Assembly: GCF_954871325.1 (NCBI RefSeq)
Contig: NC_088775.1
Coordinates: forward strand, 20,003,561 to 20,067,560
Length of the DNA stretch: 64,000 bases
From: Gordionus sp. m RMFG-2023
Lineage: Eukaryota > Nematomorpha > Gordioida > Chordodea > Parachordodidae
Direction: 5' to 3'
The stretch's first letter is position 1. Each line of letters opens with the position of its first letter. The notes under the pieces were generated by a model, which was not told where the DNA came from, ran no database searches, and worked only from the letters and a program-made list of their open reading frames with translations. The translations under genes and the position numbers were made by a program. Shown here piece after piece: positions 11,931 to 49,857 of the stretch.

Positions 11931-13099
11931 TAGGCCTACAAAAAAACGAATCGAATAATTGCACTATTCGTATTCGTACGAATAATAAAATCATTATTCG
12001 TTTCGATTCGTCGAATATTCGATTCGATTCGAAAATTTTTCTAAAGCTTATAAAATATTTTGCAAAAAAAATTTTACAGATGTTTAAAGATGACACTTTT
12101 AAGGATTCTCTAAACTAATTGTCATTACAATATAAAAATTTATAGAAAATAAACGAAATAAAACCCAATGATTTCATATAACGTTAACCAAACAGATTGA
12201 CCAAAATATCCGATTTTTAGAATTAGAATTGCTTAAAAAAAATATTTAAACTATTTCTTCAATCTAATATTCAAATTTTATTAAAATTTTTTAAAAATGT
12301 ACAATAATCTCATTTTATAAAAATAGAAAATAATACACAAAAATATAAAATTATAGTAAATCCGAATTTGATAATATCCAATTTTTTAAGCATAAAGTCT
12401 TTCTAATAGTTTCCTCCTTCAAAGACATTCTATTTTTCATTATCATATTTGTTCCTATTGAGAACAACCGCTCACATGAAGCCGAAGATACCTGAATTGA
12501 CAATATATCAGTTGCCATTTTCGACAACACAGGAAAACGATCCCCATGCAATCTCCACCATTCTAAGGGACTCTTATTTGAACTGATTCTTATTTCGTTA
12601 AGATATGTCTCCACCTCACATACTGATGCGATGTTATTTTGTTTAAAAATTCTATCCATGTTCGACTGTAATATTGGGTTAACTGATGTTGATTTGATAT
12701 TATATTTTATTTTGTAATCATTATATACATCTTTAAATTTTTCTAATAGATTTGTCGTGTCTATGTTATATGTAGTTGGTAGTTGCTCAAAAAATTCCAT
12801 TTTTAGTCTAGGATCCAGTATTGTTGATATTATAATGTGAATATTTGTTAAGTTATAATAAGTTTCTATTTTCTCAATCGCACTGATAGAGTTTATAAAA
12901 TCGAGATTTATTTTACTTGCAATGAAATATTTGCGAATAATTACAAATATTTATATATAAATAATTTCGAATAATACGAATAATTTTCCTCATTATTCAT
13001 ATTCGATTCGAAATTTCGAATCGAATAATTGTGTTATTCGTATTAGTAAAATACGAATCGAATCGAATATCAAATAACAAATAATTCGTTTTAGGCCTA
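11931..13099. mobile_element. hAT element with palindromic TAGGCCTA ends, copy 1
   Basis: Flanked by an exact 8-bp target duplication CATATAGG (11923-11930 and 13100-13107). Both ends are TAGGCCTA, a palindrome. Both subterminal regions (to about 12030 and from about 12955) are dense in CGAAT/ATTCG pentamers. Only the C-terminal part of the transposase is kept, on the minus strand. Element length is 1,169 bp, so it is an internally deleted copy that needs a partner to move. Confidence 0.93.
12351..12950 (-). pseudogene. hAT transposase C-terminal part
   Basis: Open on the minus strand from about 12950, with no Met needed since it is the 3' part of a longer gene. Reads STILDPRLKMEFFE, then SPLEWWRLHGDRFPVLSKMA, ILSIQVSSASCERLFSIGTN and KTLCLKNWIL. 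These are the ILDPR block and the hAT dimerisation domain (EWW...FP.L...S....ER.FS.). The first two-thirds (BED finger, DDE core) are gone by internal deletion. No break lies within the part kept. Confidence 0.88.
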
Positions 13100-13904
13100 C
13101 ATATAGGAGCTACCTTTCTGTGTGACTGGTTCAACAAAAATTACGGATGCTGCAAATGTAGAACACATAATTTATTCTTTCTGGACTATTTATAGCAATG
13201 TTTTCATACACCATCCAAAAAGATCCTGTATTAAATAAAATTACGAAATTTATATGAGTTTTTTAAAATGGAATTATTATGAAATCATTGATTACTTTGT
13301 TGATAATTTTTTAGATAGATTTACACAAGATGATTATAATCTTCTATCAAGTTTTAATGCATTGTCCCCCTTTGAAAGTGATTATTTTATATCGGACAAA
13401 ATGGCCCGATTAGAATAATTATTAAAGAAACTTTACATCATGAAATGAAAATAGCTAAAGGATTATTATAGCTGCAGAAGTTAAAGAAACATATAATTTT
13501 GAAAATATCCTAAATATTATGTATTAAAAAAAATCATCATGCATTTAAAGATTGTATAAATGCTACTCAGCAGCCGTCATCATTTTGGTACCAACGGCTT
13601 CTTGGGTGGCTTCTTTCTCGAAAGATCAAAGTAAGCAAAATTTAGTATTGATGGCTTATGAAAAAAGATTAACACAAAATTTATCCTTTAATTCATTTAT
13701 GTTAAAATTTAAAAATAAAAATCGTCTTGTATGTTCATATCATAGTATTAAGTATTCATATAACATTAATAATTTTTTAATAAAAATAACAAAAAATTTC
13801 TATGAATGCTTATTATTTGTTTTATTTAAAAAATTAGTGCTCCCCCCTATGTAAGCAGCTGCCCCCCCCCTAACTGAAAATTTCTGGTTACGGCCCTGAC
13901 AGTA

Positions 13905-15260
13905 TTTCATTTTTTTATTTTAAAAACATCAAATAAATAAATCTATTTTCATAATATAACATAAATTAATATGTTTAAAAAAATTTTTAAAAAACAAAAA
14001 AAATAAAAATATTATTAAAAGAATATATATGAGGGAACTTTATTCTTTTAAAATATTTAAATAAATAAATTTTGGCTCAAAATTAGACTAGAGCCAATTC
14101 CTGAGCCGACTTGAGCCAACTCCTGAGCCAGGTTGAGTCTAAGCCAACGGTTTTTTAATAACATTAATCTTGGTTGCGCCGATATTTATTGTCTGTATCT
14201 TAATATAGTCACTAACCAGGAGTTATAAGCTATTAGACTGTCTTAATAGAATTTTAAATGATAATTCAAAAATAAATTACATCTAAGTGAAATAAGGAAT
14301 TTTTCTAATTTATATATTTTTTTGTCATTTCTTAAAAATAATTAGTTCAAAATTTAATAAGAATCTGAATATTGAGACAACCTTAAGCATGAATCCTGCC
14401 AAACTTTTCATACACTAATTTTGTAATTTAAGCCAATATTGTAATGCTTACAGCATGTTATTTTTTCCTCTTAATTACTCAGAATTAAAACTATTTAAAA
14501 TAATTTTTACTGAATTCCCAAAAGATGATTTTGCTAAGTAAAAATTTTAATTTTCTCAGAATTGAATTTCTTAGTTAGAATATATAAATTGCTCAGAAAT
14601 ATTTATTTTAAGTGAAGCATGATTTCTTGAGTATTTAAATTATTCATTACTTTGTGTATTAACTCGGAAAATTGAATAAAATACTGAGAAAATTTAAAAA
14701 AAAAATAGTTAGCAAGATGTTGTATGATTTTTAAAAATAATCTGAGAAAATCAGGAAATTTTATCTTGATTGGAGAAATTTCAAAATATTTCAAATACTT
14801 TTAATGGCATAAATCACACTTTAAAAATTTACGTTGAAGGGGGGATGTGGGGTAGGGGGTGAATTTTTTGGATAATAACTTGAACAAAATATCCACTCCA
14901 TACTTACAGCCATGCGCGAGAAGAGCCCAGAAAGATATTAGTTAATTTATATTTTATCATATCAGATAAAGGTTACGTGCTTACTTAATAGACAATAGGT
15001 AACAAAAGATCCATAAAACATTTTGCATTTTAGGAACTTTTGTGAATAAATTTAATTCAATTGTTGCTTTCCTTTAAATAAATGCAATCACAATATATTT
15101 ATTATTTCGCGGTAATGCGCTCGCTAATGACTTCGTGCAATATTCGTTGTAAAGGGTTCGCGATATTACCTTCGCTATAAAATTCATTCACGATTAAACA
15201 ATGGCAATTCTGAGGTTTGGAAAATGTTTTCATTTATATATGATGAATAAAGATAAACTT
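13905..15260. other. A+T-rich stretch without recognisable gene
   Basis: Holds the dispersed flank repeat (13905-14060), a patch with GAGCCAACTCCTGAGCC repeats (14090-14160), a G-rich patch at 14835-14865 and a GC-richer patch at 15105-15190 (CGCGGTAATGCGCTCGC). No open frame is supported. Confidence 0.4.
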
Positions 15261-15964
15261 ATCTGAGTTTAAATTTTTGCAAATATACATACATCTTATA
15301 ATTCCACAAAAGGTTAGTATATTATATATTAAATATAGGCACAAATCAATTGAAAAGGAATAAATGTATATTTAATACATAGTAAAAAGTCCCAATTAAT
15401 AATTGATAGCCTTTTTGGTACTGCTTCCAAAAAACTTGCCAAATTATAAAAAAAAGAAGTGTACAAATGTATTTACCATGTTTTGTGAACATGATTTAAG
15501 ATTATTTGATATAATTCTTTATGTTGCCAAAATTGGATACATGGAAATATTGATGTTAAAGCATCATTCCAAATCTCACGACAATTTCTAGGAATTTAAT
15601 AGATACTGTTGATGGTATATGCAATTAATATTTCCGAAATTAAACGCATATATGAAAAAGCATCGATGTGCTGGTAACAAATATATGGTTAAATTATTTA
15701 TAATTTTTTATAGCCACCCCAAACCTTTGGTCTTATGATTATAAGAAATTATCCTATGTAACTCCTACTACATTTTTTAAACGAATACATGCAAGTTTGA
15801 AGAAAAAATAAGGTGAAAATATTAAAAAATATAATTCACCTTATTAGGTATTGATTTCATTATAAATAATTTAAAAAATCAGTATTTTTTATATCGGATA
15901 CAATAGGGCATATCTATCTGAAATGCCATTCATTACTGACCAAGGAGCTAATGATTAAAACATT

Positions 15965-16179
15965 TAGTGTTGTTAAACGGCTCGATTTGAGCCGATTTTT
16001 TAAAAGGGCTAACTAAATATATTATTCGGTAAAACATTATACAAGCCCTAATATTTTGCTCATAAATGACACGGTTTGGATATCTATTAGCTAAATCTCA
16101 AAACAAGGCAATATTTTTCTGGCTAAAATATGGAGTTAGCCTTTTTAAAAATCGGCTCAAATCGAGCTGTTTAACATTA
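15965..16179. mobile_element. TAGTGTTGTT hAT-type MITE, copy 2
   Basis: 215 bp with ends TAGTGTTGTTAAACGGCTCG and CGAGCTGTTTAACATTA. Exact 8-bp target duplication AAAACATT (15957-15964 and 16180-16187). It lies within the coding part of the older hAT. Confidence 0.92.
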
Positions 16180-16968
16180 AAAACATTTGAAATCATAAAC
16201 GATTGAATTCTGTTTCTTCATTTAAATACAGTATTAAGGAATACCTTTAATAATAAAATTGTTGAATCTCAAGGTTCAGATATATCAATGTTTTTTATTG
16301 TAAAGTTTAGTTCCTTATATGAAACAGAAGTGGGTATGTTAAATCAACATTTTATTAAAATATTTAGATTAGTTAATCAACTTTGTAAAACACTCCATTT
16401 GTGTATTGAGACTCGATGGAATAGCAGACTCAAGATGTGAATCGATTTTAGTCAATTCAAAATAGGCTCGAAAATATAGATTATGAAATGAGATCTTATC
16501 TAGATTCTGACGCCTTTTAAAATTGCGAGTGATGAACTTGAGGGTGATTTAAAACCCACCATTCACAAAGTTGTTGTTTTGCACATTAAACTTGCTGCTT
16601 AATCAACTGTCGAAAAAATGTCGGGAAATAATGGTGGATAAATTTCAAATATATTTAACCAAATTTCGACATTTATGTACCCAAAATTTCGGGATATTGT
16701 TATCCCGAGAACATTATAAAGATTTGTGCCAACATATTAACACGTTGATTAATGCTGATAATATCAACAGATTTGAGTGGGCAAAAATCTATAAATACCA
16801 ACTCACCATTCTAGCGTAGTGAATAAAGGTTTATTAAATTATGAATATTTTTTCTTATGCTAGCGTTAAAGTTGACAAACTTCAAATAGATGCTAAATTA
16901 TATGTATTAAAACTAATATTTAAAATTGGTAAAAGACGAACCATAATGACTTTACAAATTTAAGTATT

Positions 16969-17151
16969 TTGGCTCTTAATTTCCTAGCTATCTCTACTTC
17001 GTCGCCTAGCAATGAAAGAACGTTTTCAACTGCTGGTAGGGCCTTTGAGGAGAAAAGGACCCGTTTAAAGCCAGATAAACTGGACTTCTCATTATTTATA
17101 TATCACAATTATTTACTTTGTGTTAATTTTGATAATAATCTGTCATTATAA
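16969..17151 (+). pseudogene. hAT transposase dimerisation fragment
   Basis: Reads ALNFLAISTSSPSNERTFST, then AGRAFEEKRTRLKPDKLDFS, then LFIYHNYLL. This is the C-terminal hAT dimerisation domain, and it parallels the better copy at 49492-49857 almost residue for residue. It is the most intact piece of the 15.3-17.7 kb element. Confidence 0.85.
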
Positions 17152-17404
17152 TATGTTTATTTTTTTAGTCTCTATATTAACTATTATATCATCTATATCG
17201 ACATAAATCATGCTTATTGTTTTTTTAATATAATGACAATTTTTAAATTCGATTGTATAACTTTTCTTGTAATATTTTTTACAAATTAAATATAATGCAA
17301 CTTAATATATATTTTGATTAGATTATGGCCGTCAAATAAACTTTTATTTAAGCTGGAGATGAATAAATACACATAAATATTTTTAAATATTATAATATCC
17401 AAAC

Positions 17405-17623
17405 TAGTGTTGTTAATCAACCACTGTGAGCCGATTTTTAAAAACGACTAACTCAATATTTTATTAAGAAAATTCTGCAAGTCTTAAAATTGTGCTCATA
17501 GGTGGCACAAAGGTTTGAATATCTATTAACAAAATCTCGAGGCTTAGACAATATTTTTCTGGCAAAAATATTGAGTTAGCCGTTTTTAAAAATTGGCTCA
17601 AATCGAGCAGTTTATAAACACTA
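17405..17623. mobile_element. TAGTGTTGTT hAT-type MITE, copy 3
   Basis: 219 bp with ends TAGTGTTGTTAATCAACC and AGTTTATAAACACTA. Exact 8-bp target duplication ATCCAAAC (17397-17404 and 17624-17631). It sits in the 3' non-coding tail of the old hAT, 1.2 kb from copy 2. Confidence 0.9.
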
Positions 17624-17774
17624 ATCCAAACTAAAATTGTAAAATTTTATTTGGGCTCGCGTCGGGTTTTGGTTGTGAAAAAACACTTTGTAGGGAGTTT
17701 AATTGGTTTTTTAACCAAAATCTAAAGGGATCAATCAAAACGACTTTCTCATAATCATTAAATATTTAACAACT

Positions 17775-17780
17775 TTATTT
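17775..17780 (-). terminator. Possible polyadenylation signal of the helicase
   Basis: AATAAA on the minus strand about 115 nt after the helicase stop codon. Position and orientation fit, but the region is so A+T-rich that this hexamer occurs often by chance. Confidence 0.35.
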
Positions 17781-17895
17781 TTTAAAATGATATATTGTTA
17801 ACTATAGCAATATTATTTAATAATCAATACAATTTTATAAAAGAATCCAAAAACTGTGTTTTCGAATATACAACATAATTATCAGATAGTACCCT

Positions 17896-44429
<26,534 letters not shown>

Positions 44430-44999
44430 ATTTATTTTTATCGCTAATTAAATGATTTCCGTGCCTATGATCGTATGGACTCTTCATCGTAAAATTTCGT
44501 ACAATTCTGTGATTGGTTCATTAAAGTGCGGGAAAAGTAATAGTTTAAAAATAGATTTATTTATAATCATAATTGAAATTGTTCTTGAGAAAAGAATTAA
44601 TCCCAATTTAATTCAAAGTTAACAATCTAGATATAATCAATTTAGTAATGTAATTTTAGAAAACAAAACTACTAATAAAAAATCCAAAAAGAGGATATAT
44701 TCTATGTTTTAATGATTTGGAATATTCTATGCATAGGGTAATAAATTCCACATCATATTACCGATGTAGAAAAAGAAGTAGTTCTGGACGGGGTATTTCC
44801 CAATCAGGTAAGTTAACAGAAACCTAGGATCATACCTTAGAACAATGTAAATCCCCTATTGATAAGTATTTTTATAAATAATTCACTATAACAACCAGGC
44901 TTGTTAATCGATCCTTTTAAAAAGATCGAATCCCGGTCACGATCTTTTGAAAAAAATAGGATCGAATTCCTGGATTGACTTTTTTTTAATAAAAGGATC

Positions 45000-47597
45000 T
45001 CAAATTTTACAGTCCGGCCTGACCAATCATCTGTATAATAGGGTAATTCCATGACAAATCGACCAGCGATTCGGCCAACCATTTTAAAAATGAATGAAAC
45101 TTGACATGCTAGTTATTTATGTTGTAAATGTTAATAAAATCAAAATTTTAAAGTGCTAACTTAACCAGATCCAAAGATATACGCCTTCAAAATAGAAAAT
45201 CGCGAAGTCCGTGATTTCATTAAATCTTGTTATTTTAAAAAATACTCAAAAGAGAGTTACATATTATATATCATTTTATAGCCCTTAAAATTTCACGTTG
45301 GAAAATATTTAAAAGAAAAATAAAATATTTTAAGTGTTTTCCTATTTCAGGTAAAAAAAAATTAACATTGTTAGGAAGGGATTTTTTTTGTTGTTAATAT
45401 TCACTAAAAAGTTTATTACCTTTATATTAAACGATTTAATAAAAAATCTCGATAGCTATTTTTGTTTTTTTAATTTTATTTGAATTTATATTATTTTTAT
45501 AAATAAAAAAAATGTAATAAAGATGGCGTTATATTATTAGATTTTTATAATATATAATTTTTAATAAAAATATGAATAGTGATTAAAATTAAAAAATCAA
45601 TTGAGTATAATCAAGAATGATATCCTGGGCAGATATGTAAGCAGGCAGCCCATACAGATATGATTTTATTAGGACGCTATATATATTGTAAAATAAACAT
45701 AATTTAAAATTTTATACACAAACAATATGAAAATAAATACCTCTTGTTTTAATCTTATCCCATTTCTAATTAATAGAATTTATTGAAACAATAATTTGTA
45801 AGTACGGCTATCACTGTAATAGGATCTACTATTGTTATTATTTGATTAATGGGTAACCATATCTTTTCCGCAATTGTAGGGTAAAAGAAGGATGGCCATG
45901 GGGATGTAAAAAGGAAATATATATCTCCTCAGTAATTTTATCCTTTTTTAGTACTGTGGCTAATTACCCAAAATCGTCATATACACATGTTACGGATCCT
46001 TTAATATCGGCATTAGACAAATTGCAAAATACAAATTATCGACATTTGAGATATTGTTAATTTGAAAGTCCTCTGCATATGAATATATTTTTGATTTAAG
46101 ATTACTTAAACTCAAAGGAAATACAGTATGTATTTCCAGAGTTCCTGGAATGGGACGAGCCATATTAAATCTCTCTCGTAGTTTAATCTCTTGTAAATTG
46201 TATTGTTCGTTGGTTATATATGTACAATTTACCGATGGTATGTTTTGTTTTGCAAATTGATATAAATTAACGTTAAAATGTGTCCAGAACTGATGCGCTG
46301 AATGCTTCAACGTGCTGCTAATCTTTTTAATGTGCCAAGGCCATCACATGGACCTTTTCCATGGGATTTAACTTTAAAAATGCCATTCACCTGCTACACC
46401 AAAATCTGATTCATGATAACACATATTTACAAAAAATCTGTTTTTATATTGGCAGCAGATCCGTCAGAGCAGTAATATATTTTGTTTAGCTTTTTGCTGA
46501 ATTGATTGGTTAAAAATTTTATCATTTTAGTTTGGTATAAATGTACTGCAATAATATGTTAAAGTGACTCTGATATTACCATATAATTAAGGTTTTCTAT
46601 ATTGCCATTAATATTATAATAAGCTATCATAGGATGGATAGTGGCTTGATTATTATTCCAGTGGAATTATTGCATAATTTTCATAGAAATCACAAATTAT
46701 CATAAATTCATTTGGTTCTAAAAAATGTTTGTTTTGAAATATATGACGATTGATTGGTAGCGATGATAGGAATAAAAAAAAATAAGCTGATAAAATCGTT
46801 ATTTTCAAATAATAACGATAGTAGATCCACAACAATGAAAGGATATATCTACAAATTATGGAGGAATTTCTATTAATAAGCGCAAAAATATAATAGTTTG
46901 AATATAAAATTTTAAAATATGTTTATTTTATAATATAGCGTCAATAAAATAATATTTGCTTACATGTCGCACCAGGACATCATTCTTGGTTATACTCATT
47001 TAATTTTTTAATTTTAATTACAATACTATTCATATTTTTATTAAAAATTATATATTATAAAAAAAATTAATATAACGCCATATATATTACATTTTTTTAT
47101 TTATAAATAATGATAATTTAAATAAAATTAAAAAAACAAAAATGGCTATCGAGATTTTTCATTAAATCGTTTAATATAAAGGTAATAAACATTTTTAGTA
47201 AATATTAACAGCCAAAAAAAATCCCTTCCTAACAATGTTAATTTTTTATTTTTACCGGAAATAAGAAAACACTTAAATTTTTTTAAATATTTTCCAACGT
47301 AAAATTTTAAGGGCTATAAAATGATATATAATTTGAAACTCTATCTTAAGTGTTTTTTAAAATAACAAGATTTAATGTAATCAAACACTTCGAGATTTTC
47401 CACTTTGAAGGCGTATATCTTTGGATCTGGTTATGCTAGCACTCTAAATTTTTGATTTTATTAACATTTACAACATAAATAACTAACATACCAAGTTTCA
47501 TTTATTAATAAGATATGGTCGGCCGATTCGCTGGTCGATTTGTCATGGAATTACCCTATTATACCGAAGATTGGTCAGGCCTGACTGTAAAATTTGA
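45000..47597. mobile_element. Long-TIR DNA element with unnamed DDE-like protein
   Basis: The inverted arms 45000-45655 and 46957-47597 match along their whole length of about 640 bp (TCAAATTTTACAGTC at both outer ends; GGCCTGACCAATC, GGTAATTCCATGACAAATCG, GATATACGCCTTC and GATAGC further in). Sequence agreement between arms is high, so the insertion is not old. The 1.3-kb centre holds a broken minus-strand gene. The target duplication was not identified. The superfamily is not assigned; long arms alone do not decide it. Confidence 0.8.
45980..46850 (-). pseudogene. Conserved unnamed protein, possible DDE/D transposase
   Basis: On the minus strand, in order: FMIICDFYENYAIIPLE, SHYPS/ATIHPMIAYYN, MVISESL, IAVHLYQTKMIKFL, KIYYCSDGSAANIK, MCYHESDFGVAGEWHF, SHGKGPCDGL, KHSAHQFWTHF and LRERFNMARPIPGT. 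I recognise this order (ENY; ATIHP; DG-A; AEWHFFATSHGKG-CDG-GG; ARTIPGT) from a family of unannotated proteins that is common in cnidarians and aphids. The D of CDF, the D of SDG and the D of CDG are spaced about 73 and 40 residues apart. That, and the flanking TIRs, suggest an RNase H-fold transposase; this is inference. The gene is broken by several frameshifts and stops, so it is non-functional. The longest clear open piece is 45990-46310. Confidence 0.6.
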
Positions 47598-47749
47598 AGG
47601 GCTAACTTTTACAGATACCTGATTTATATGAATGTACACTTATTTAATAATAGATTAATTATCATTTATTAATTTTAATTTCCTTCACTATATGATGACA
47701 TTAATATATTGGCATCAATAATTTACCCAAAGTTTAAGCTCAATTAGCC

Positions 47750-48025
47750 TTTTATTAATCTGCCACAATTTGTTGCTAAAAGAAAGGTTAATTGCCCATT
47801 TAGAAAATACACAGGGTCAACCACATGCAGATCCTTTAAATATATGCATGGATGAAATCGATACTTATTTTGGGAAAAACTCGTCACAAAATGCTCTTTC
47901 CATTAATAATTTTTTTATTCTAATGATGATTCTGTGAATATTTTTAATAATTATGTTAATTTAAAAAAAACATTTATTGAATACACACCTTTACCATCAA
48001 GAGCTCTTTAGAAAAAATTTTATTA
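47750..48025 (+). pseudogene. hAT transposase fragment
   Basis: Plus-strand text LIAHLENTQGQPHADPLNIC, then MDEIDTYFGK, then in another frame VNLKKTFIEYTPLPSRAL. The last resembles the KYNTPLPSSAPVERLFS end block of hAT transposases, also seen at 62240 on the minus strand (LNTPLPLSASVE). Broken by frame changes. Confidence 0.5.
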
Positions 48026-48584
48026 TTAAAGGCTAATTTTAATTATAAATAAATATATTCTAATTGTTATATTTATATTATATTATTCAATTACAATAAA
48101 TTTAGATTTGCCTAACTTTGATCGTAAAGTCATTTGATCGTAAATTTTGTCCATTTTTCTCTGATTGGTCTATTTAATCGCGGTAAATTAAAATCATTTA
48201 AAAACATTATGCTTAATACTGTAGCTGATAATTTAAGACTATTTTTTAAAAGAAGAAATAAATCATTACAAAGTATGATATATTTAATTTGATTTTTAAA
48301 AAAATATTTTTTTAGAGTGACACAAAATCATCCAACAGCTGAAGGTATATTTAATACTAAACTTATCTAGATTACATACATTAATTTAGATAAAGATTCT
48401 CAGTGTAATATAGATCAGAATATTAGCCAACCCAGTAGCTCATCTAGTAATCAATAAGTAACAAACAAAATAATTATTTTTGAATAAACAAGCTAATACA
48501 ATTCAACAAATACAACCACAACATATACAGCCCCAAATATTACTAGAGATAACTTTTACCTAGAGAACTGCACGGGCTGTCCGT

Positions 48585-48760
48585 AGCCCGACCCGACCCG
48601 ACCCGACCCGACCCGACCCGACCCGACCCGACCCGGCCCGGCCCGGCCCGAGGCTCGGGTCGGGTTCGGACATCAAAAAAAAATTTCTCGGGTTCGGGCT
48701 CGGGTCGGGTTGTAAAAGCTGTCCGACCCGAAAACCCGACCCGACCCGACCCGAAAATAT
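48585..48760. repeat. CCCGA/CCCGG pentamer arrays
   Basis: A run of CCCGA pentamers passing into CCCGG, then TCGGG units in the opposite sense, and again at 48720-48755. Part of the hAT end; probably transposase-binding subterminal repeats. Not telomeric, since both strands' versions face each other. Confidence 0.9.
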
Positions 48761-49491
48761 ATATAATAATATTAATATCTTAAATAGTTAGTATAATTTA
48801 TAATATTAATTATAAAATCATATTATTTAATATTTATCACATTTTAGGATTAAAATGTCAATCATATTAACATGTCATGTCATTATTAATTATTATTTTA
48901 TAAACCTAACAACCCGATACCAAACTATTTTATTACTAAATTGTGTTTCTCGTAAATTACAAGATAAGACATATTTTATGTAAGTTTTATTTATTATTTA
49001 ACTAGCCTATACATTGTCTTTTTTAACATTTGTTTTAACCCTTCACTACAAAGGTAGAAAAAACTCCCTTAACTACAAAGGTGGGGTCTATTTTACCCCA
49101 AATTTTGATTAGATATATCTCAAAACATATTAAAAATTGAGATCTAAAATTTTGAGTATATATTTAAAAAATATTGGAGATAATAAATACAAAATCTTAG
49201 ATTAATATTTACTTCCAAAAAAAAGTTAGACAAATTTTCCTAAAATTACTGAAATAAAATTTTCTTTTTCAGTACTTCCTTTAATTATTTTATTATCACT
49301 AAATAAAATTCAAAAAATTCAAATTTTATTAAATCAATGTTGAATAATGATAATTACATAAATTTTATAAAAAAATATCATATATCAAAAAAAATATTAA
49401 TCATCAAATATGTAAAATTATTAAAAAATAATAATGTAAATATATATCTTAATATTATTATTGAATATTTTTTTCTTAAGAAACTACAGAG

Positions 49492-49857
49492 GTGGTAGAT
49501 ACGTTTTTGGACTTCTCTCTATGGGAGGCTGACAATGCGTATTCTGATGCTAGCGCCGAAGTTGACGAGCTAAAAAAATATCTAGATCCGAAATTATGTG
49601 TTGATGACGATAATATTTTAAAATGGTGGAAAACAAACCATTATGAGTTTCCAAATTTAAGTATTTTAGCTCTTAAATTCCTGGCTATCCCTGCTTCGTC
49701 GGCTAGCAGTGAAAGGGCGTTTTCAGCTGCTGGTAGGGCCTTTGAGGAGAGAAGGACTCGTTTAAAGCCAGATAAACTGGACGCCTCTTTATTTATATAT
49801 CATAATTATTCACTTTGTGATAATTTTGATAATGATATTGATGAGGTCAATATATAA
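49492..49857 (+). pseudogene. hAT transposase C-terminal domain, intact stretch
   Basis: Reads YLDPKLCVDDDNILKWWKTN, then HYEFPNLSILALKFLAIPAS, then SASSERAFSAAGRAFEERRT, RLKPDKLDASLFIYHNY. This is the full hAT dimerisation domain (WW...FP.LS.LA..FLAIPASSASSERAFS). The frame is open for 121 codons. The 5' two-thirds of the gene are missing from this copy. It is close to 16969-17151, which is older. Confidence 0.93.

Larger units (their letters stand above)
8998..13896. mobile_element. Decayed hAT element with CAGGGCCGTA ends
   Basis: The left end is CAGGGCCGTAGTCAC followed by a G run. The right end read inward is CAGGGCCGTAACCAG, followed inward by a C/G run at 13861. This is typical of hAT elements. 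The target duplication is not convincing, so the two ends might belong to different copies. Inside are tandem repeats, a GC-rich duplicated block, a TA microsatellite, a younger hAT (11931-13099), and at 13260-13860 degraded plus-strand coding text (a stretch reading like DNFLDRFTQDDYNLLSSFN) that may be the old transposase. Confidence 0.5.
15270..17697 (+). mobile_element. Old hAT copy of the 48.6-kb family, hit by two MITEs
   Basis: The 3' part (16990-17690) matches 49690-50260, including ATTATGGCCGTCAAATAAAC and the end region with GGGCTCGCGTCGGG. Degraded plus-strand coding includes FITDQGAN (about 15936), LCIETRWNS (about 16400), KPTIHKVV, MYPKFRDI and SSPSNERTFSTAGRAFEEKR. The left end is not found. 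Two MITEs of one family sit inside (15965-16179 and 17405-17623). Broken by many changes. Confidence 0.7.

Noticed and set aside
48585-48660. Telomere or subtelomere repeat
   Set aside because: The CCCGA run is short, faces TCGGG units in the opposite sense, and lies just inside a hAT end with an exact target duplication.
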